This document shows positions 59,806 through 64,000 of a stretch of DNA of 64,000 bases, in pieces. The DNA is from Sequoia sempervirens (lineage: Eukaryota; Streptophyta; Pinopsida; Cupressales; Cupressaceae), in contig VDFB02262614.1 of the NCBI GenBank assembly GCA_007258455.2, positions 150,001 to 214,000 of the forward strand, in the 5' to 3' direction. A program made the translations under genes and the position numbers. The notes under the pieces were generated by a model. It did not search any database. It had not been told where the DNA came from and worked only from the letters and a program-made list of their open reading frames with translations. Each line of letters starts with the position of its first letter. Position 1 is the first letter of the stretch.

Positions 59806-62395
59806 CAAAGCACTAGCATCTAAGGAAGAGAGTTCCAAATTTGAGTTTAGGTTCTTCTTTCTTATATTTTCTATTTTTGCATTCAACTTATGATTCATAT
59901 TTCTTAATCCTCTATAATTAGAAAATTTTATTTTCTTAAGTGTTTTAGTTAAATTTAATAAGCATATTTTTTAAATAAAACATTTAAGAGGGTTAATTAG
60001 TATAATATCAACAATAGATTAGAGTTAAACTAAAAATTTGGACTAGATAACATGAGTGTGGTGATTCAAAATCACTCAAAGAAAGTGTGTCTTTCTTTAA
60101 TGGAATTGAATTTCCTTTACTACATTTTGGTGAACCCATTACAAAAAAATCCTTTAAAAAAATAAAAATAAAAATTTCAATCCAACCTTTCATTAACTTC
60201 ATTTTTGGGGTTGTGGATTGTGTGTTGTGAGATTGTTCATGAGTTTCACAGCTCAATCCTCACACTCTAATAAAATGATCCAAAGGAACATCTAAAACAT
60301 AAGCATGTCCTCTAAGGGTATTACCACTCCTATTAAAAATGGTTTATATTTCATCCAGTCTACTTTTGACCACTTTACCAAAGGAATGCCTTATTCATCT
60401 AGAATAAATGTACAACCCAAATCACCACCTTCTAGTGTCCATCATGGATTTTGGTTTTGGTCACAAGGCCACCCTGAAAGTCTTTATCAATCAAATATAT
60501 AATCTTGATCAATAGTTAATTAATTCTAAGAAATTATGGTAAAGATGGTCTTTCTAATGAGACAATGCCCATGGTTAAGGCCCTTCATAGTATCTTAACC
60601 AAACATATCAATGGGATTGAGTTTGTTTGAGGATTAGTCCACATTTTCAAAATAATGCCCCTTCCTACATAGCACTTCTCAAAGATCCTAATGATTCACA
60701 TTCTAATGTCATTGAAATAAATTTTTCTATGTCTTTTTAAATTCCAACTACACATATGGAATCTAACACACAAATAGTTACAACCACTACATAGTCAGGA
60801 GTAATACAAACCTTGTTTGTTGGGTTTGTGACCCCTTCTACTACAAATAAATTTAGATTTCATGGAGAAAAAATTGTCACCTTTATACTCTTTGGTTCTC
60901 ACGCATCACATACTTTCACTTCCAATACCCATGATCCTCCTTTACATACTATTGATCATGTCATTGATCAACTAATACAAAATGTAGGCCAATTGCAACA
61001 TCAACTTGCTAAATTATCTACCACTTCCACTCAATCACTCCTACCCCTGTATTGTTTACATAGTTCATTATTCCTACTCATTATTACTACACTTTTTCAC
61101 ATTAGGTTTGAGGTGCCTAGTTTTATAATTTAGAATGGAAAGGGTGACCCACAAATAAATATGTATGATTTCACTATACTATGCAATGACTATTTTCTAG
61201 GATGCATTGTTAGCAAATAGTTTCTCATGGTCCCTAAAAGATACCATATTGGAATGGTTTTTCTTGTTCCAAAACCATTATATTAACTTATTCAATCATC
61301 TAGTGAACCAATTTCTCCAACATTTTTAAGAAAATATTTGACATCATGACATGTTCATTGACCTAGTTCAATGCTAATAAGGAGTAAATGAAAAAGTTAC
61401 TAACTTGCATTGCATGGGAACTTATCGTTAGACTATTTCTAGCCAACCCCTATATGGCCTTTATGTGCCCACATTGATTTCCTATTCAAATCATATCAAA
61501 AATTAAAAATATCTCATTTAGAGTCCTTTTCTATTGTCCCTTCCTCCTCATCCTCCCCAATTGCATCCCATTCAACTTCCTATCCTTTACATGTTTCTTA
61601 TGTTCCCTTGCCCACCCCTTTAGTGGCAAAGGAAAGGAAATATTTACTAGGACACCCTTTCATTCCTCCCCTAGTCTCATGGCCTCCAAAGGTGGTATCA
61701 ATTACTCCCTTAGTCCCAATATCTACAAGAGGAATTCCAATCATGCCCCATAGACCTTCCCCTCTAATTTCTCACCCCTTTTTGGCTGCTTTAGTTTCCC
61801 CATCTATCTCTTTAATGATAAAGGGAAAGCAACCCACAATTCTAAAACTTCCACATTCATCTATGGCTTCTCACCTTCTTGTGGTCACTTTGTTTCCTCC
61901 ACCTACCCCCTCAATCATATGAGGAAAGTGACCTATGGGAAGTGATTCACCTTATGTTCCTAGAATATTCTAGCATATAGTGGTTTTTGTTGTCCCTCCT
62001 CTTGTCCTTGATATGGAGAAGGGAATGAAACCAATGTTTGTAGACCCTCCCACTCCCCTAAAAATTTCCTAGGCCTACACCAAGTGGAACCAACATATGA
62101 GAGAATGCAAGCGTTATCATCTTGTTGTGGCTAAAAAATGAGTTGTCTTGTTTCTAAGCCCAATTTTGAGTATCCCCCTCCTATGTGGTTAGCTTTTAAT
62201 ATATTTCCTCCTCCTCCCCCTTGTGAGAACTCTTGATGTGACCCATTTTGTCCCTCCTCAAGACCAGGATGAAAGGAACCCCAAGAGGGTTTACGTAGTC
62301 CTAGCCCCATCAATGGATCCTCCTCTTCTTGTAACCCTTAGTGTGCCTCCTTTTTATAAGCCTCTAGACATGTCTAATATCATTGTTATCACTAT
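59806..62395 (+). pseudogene. Element D: decayed gag-like gene of another gypsy element
   Basis: Fragments in several plus-strand frames: DPPLHTIDHVIDQLIQNVGQ and LQHQLAKLSTTSTQS (60925-61040), WNGKGDPQINMYDFT (about 61133), then a Retrotrans_gag-like stretch with a fragmentary EWFFxxP-type segment (61230-61330) and HIDFLFKSYQKLK (about 61470). A Pro-rich part follows (61600-61920) and HMRECKRYHLV at about 62096. The region 59806-60900 is poorly readable. The gene is broken by the solo LTR and no pol is visible. Confidence 0.6.
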
Positions 62396-63780
62396 TGTAG
62401 AGTCTAAGTTAATGTTTTATAAACTTGGTGAAGGTTACTCAATTCAAAGGGTTAACAAACTAAACAGTCCACTTGACACTGCTTAAGACTACATTAAATT
62501 ATTGACCAAGGTGTGTGAGATTATGATGGTGCAACAAAATATATTCCTTCATGGAATCAAACTACTCAAACTAACATGCTAAAGTTATTATAGTTGCTGG
62601 AAACTCATAAAAACTGTAAACAGTGAAAGTAAAATTGAACCTTAGTTGCTACGAGTACCTACAGTAACGTTTGTAACTAAACTATTTCTAATTAAAGTAA
62701 AACAAAAACCTAATTAAGATTACTATAACATCTAAACTATCCTTCAGAGTGTCATCAATAGTTATTCCATGCATGTTCCTAGGCATTCACTTGTAATAAC
62801 TAAGAAATAAAGTCTACAATTCATAAGTAACAGTAAATTAATATTAACTATCAACATAAATGAATAATTGAAAGATGAAGTGGAGAACAATACCTTGAGC
62901 GGCCTGCTCAAGTAACTTTCCCACTTAACTGAGCACAATCTAACAAGTAGATCTCACACATCTCATGAACTGAACCTCATTTATTGCATAGAGTAAGGGA
63001 TTACAAAAAAACTCTCACAAATTGGATTTAACCATTTTGTAGATTCATGTTTCAACTGGAAATAACAAATAGTACAAACTTTGCAAGAACCAACTAACTA
63101 AACTACAAACTCAACCATCAATTATATACAAATTGAGGGAGTCTTTATTGAAAGTAAGAACTAAAACCGAAATCATTAATTCCACTTCCAGATATCTAGA
63201 ACGTGGTTTTAAGATTTGAACTTATTCAATCTATAACTGAAAAGAAAGAGAATCCTAAAAAGAACATAATTATGGCAAACAGATTTCATTAAGCTATGTG
63301 TCCATCTGTCAAATTTCCAAATCAAAGAAGACCTCTTCTTCCGCATTTATTAACTATCATGACAATGTGTGCTCTATCTTCATGAATTCCTTTGGGCAAT
63401 AACCACCACATTCAACTATTTCTATAGCATCCCCTATTCTGGTATTCAGCACTCCTTTTGCTACGGGCTCATCCTGCAACAATTGTGCATCATGGTTCCT
63501 CTTTTTGTTGCAAACAGGTTAGTTTCGTAGACTATGTACACAAGGATAACCATCAGAATTAAACATAACTTTTCATCAACATTTCCATGCACATATTCAT
63601 ATAAACCACTTATTGCTAATATATTAAACTATAATTCCATCATCATGCTTTTAGGTCTTAGGTCTGTATAATAGATACAAAAAGGATAATATAATATGGA
63701 CTATAGTCAGGAAGTATGTTTAAAAGTATCTTAAAGTTTGATAAAACCAACAGAAAATAAACTATTATTTGGACCTATCA
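62396..63780 (-). repeat. Solo LTR of the element B family
   Basis: 1385 bp from TGTAGAG to GACCTATCA, colinear with the LTR at 58389-59805. The flanks are actat (62391-62395) and actag (63781-63785), a 4/5 target duplication. No PBS or gag-pol of that family adjoins it, so it is probably a product of LTR-LTR recombination. Confidence 0.8.
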
Positions 63781-64000
63781 ACTAGCACCATATTTTCTTC
63801 TTTAGTGTCTTTTCAATACAACCACCATCAAGTCTTTCTTGATGTGCTTTGCCCCATCATTTTCACATACTTCATTTTTATGCTTCCTTAAGCATTCACT
63901 CCCTATGGTGTTAGCTTTTATTGCATTCCCTATAACACTAGTAGCATATGAACCACCTACCATAATACACTTTGCTAGCCTTTGGAACTCCTTATGTCTT
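63781..64000. other. Right flank of the solo LTR
   Basis: Possibly the continuation of element D. One plus-strand frame is partly open, but nothing is recognised before the window ends. Confidence 0.3.

Noticed and set aside
1..64000. tRNA or rRNA genes
   Set aside because: No cloverleaf-type or rRNA-like sequence was noticed; the tRNA-like matches are only retrotransposon primer-binding sites. A tRNAscan run was not possible.

Overview
This window looks like nuclear DNA of a land plant with a large, repeat-rich genome. A gymnosperm such as a conifer is my best guess, but that is inference from repeat density and from old, decayed elements; no diagnostic host gene was recognised. No prokaryotic operons, tRNA or rRNA genes were seen. 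About 80% of the window is transposable-element sequence, and no complete, undamaged protein-coding gene is present.

Layout. (1) 1-1830, 13305-13698 and 18212-21480 are three pieces of one array of about 16 related cassettes. On the minus strand each looks like a 78-nt exon with splice-like borders. A few unrelated exon-like segments of an unrecognised host gene lie beside it (652-732, 857-951) and at 48495-48742. (2) 1831-13304 is a complete but decayed Athila-type Ty3/gypsy element (element A, plus strand) with 1255-bp LTRs, gag, protease, RT-RNase H, integrase and an extra ORF. (3) 13699-18211 is an internally deleted Ty1/copia element on the minus strand, keeping mainly gag. (4) About 22.2-31.7 kb is a decayed, very large minus-strand Helitron/Helentron-like rolling-circle transposon. 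Its gene encodes two OTU-like domains, a DUF6570-like region, an HUH replication initiator, a PIF1-family helicase and a C-terminal exonuclease-endonuclease-phosphatase (EEP) nuclease; an RPA-like single-strand-binding protein gene lies downstream. (5) 31725-48417 is a 16.7-kb Tat-lineage Ty3/gypsy element (element C, minus strand) with a perfect GTAAT target duplication, a second (archaeal-type) RNase H and an antisense plant-mobile-domain ORF. Related TAGCGCAT-type repeats lie in front of both its sense gag and its antisense gene. (6) 48.4-53.2 kb is mostly unassigned AT-rich sequence with one tandem duplication. (7) 53.3-59.8 kb is a 3'-truncated Athila-like element (element B, minus strand) with one LTR. 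(8) 59.8-64.0 kb is a plus-strand gag remnant (element D) interrupted by a solo LTR of the element B family.

Nesting order follows from the target duplications. The cassette array was hit twice, by element A and by the copia element. The Helitron lies next to the array and was hit by element C only about 50 bp upstream of its probable start codon. Many in-frame stops in the gypsy genes are TAG, TAA or TGA at codons expected to be CAG, CAA or CGA, as expected from deamination of methylated cytosines. The most interesting objects are the Helitron's multi-domain gene, the frame-preserving mini-exon array, and the repeats shared by the sense and antisense leaders of element C.
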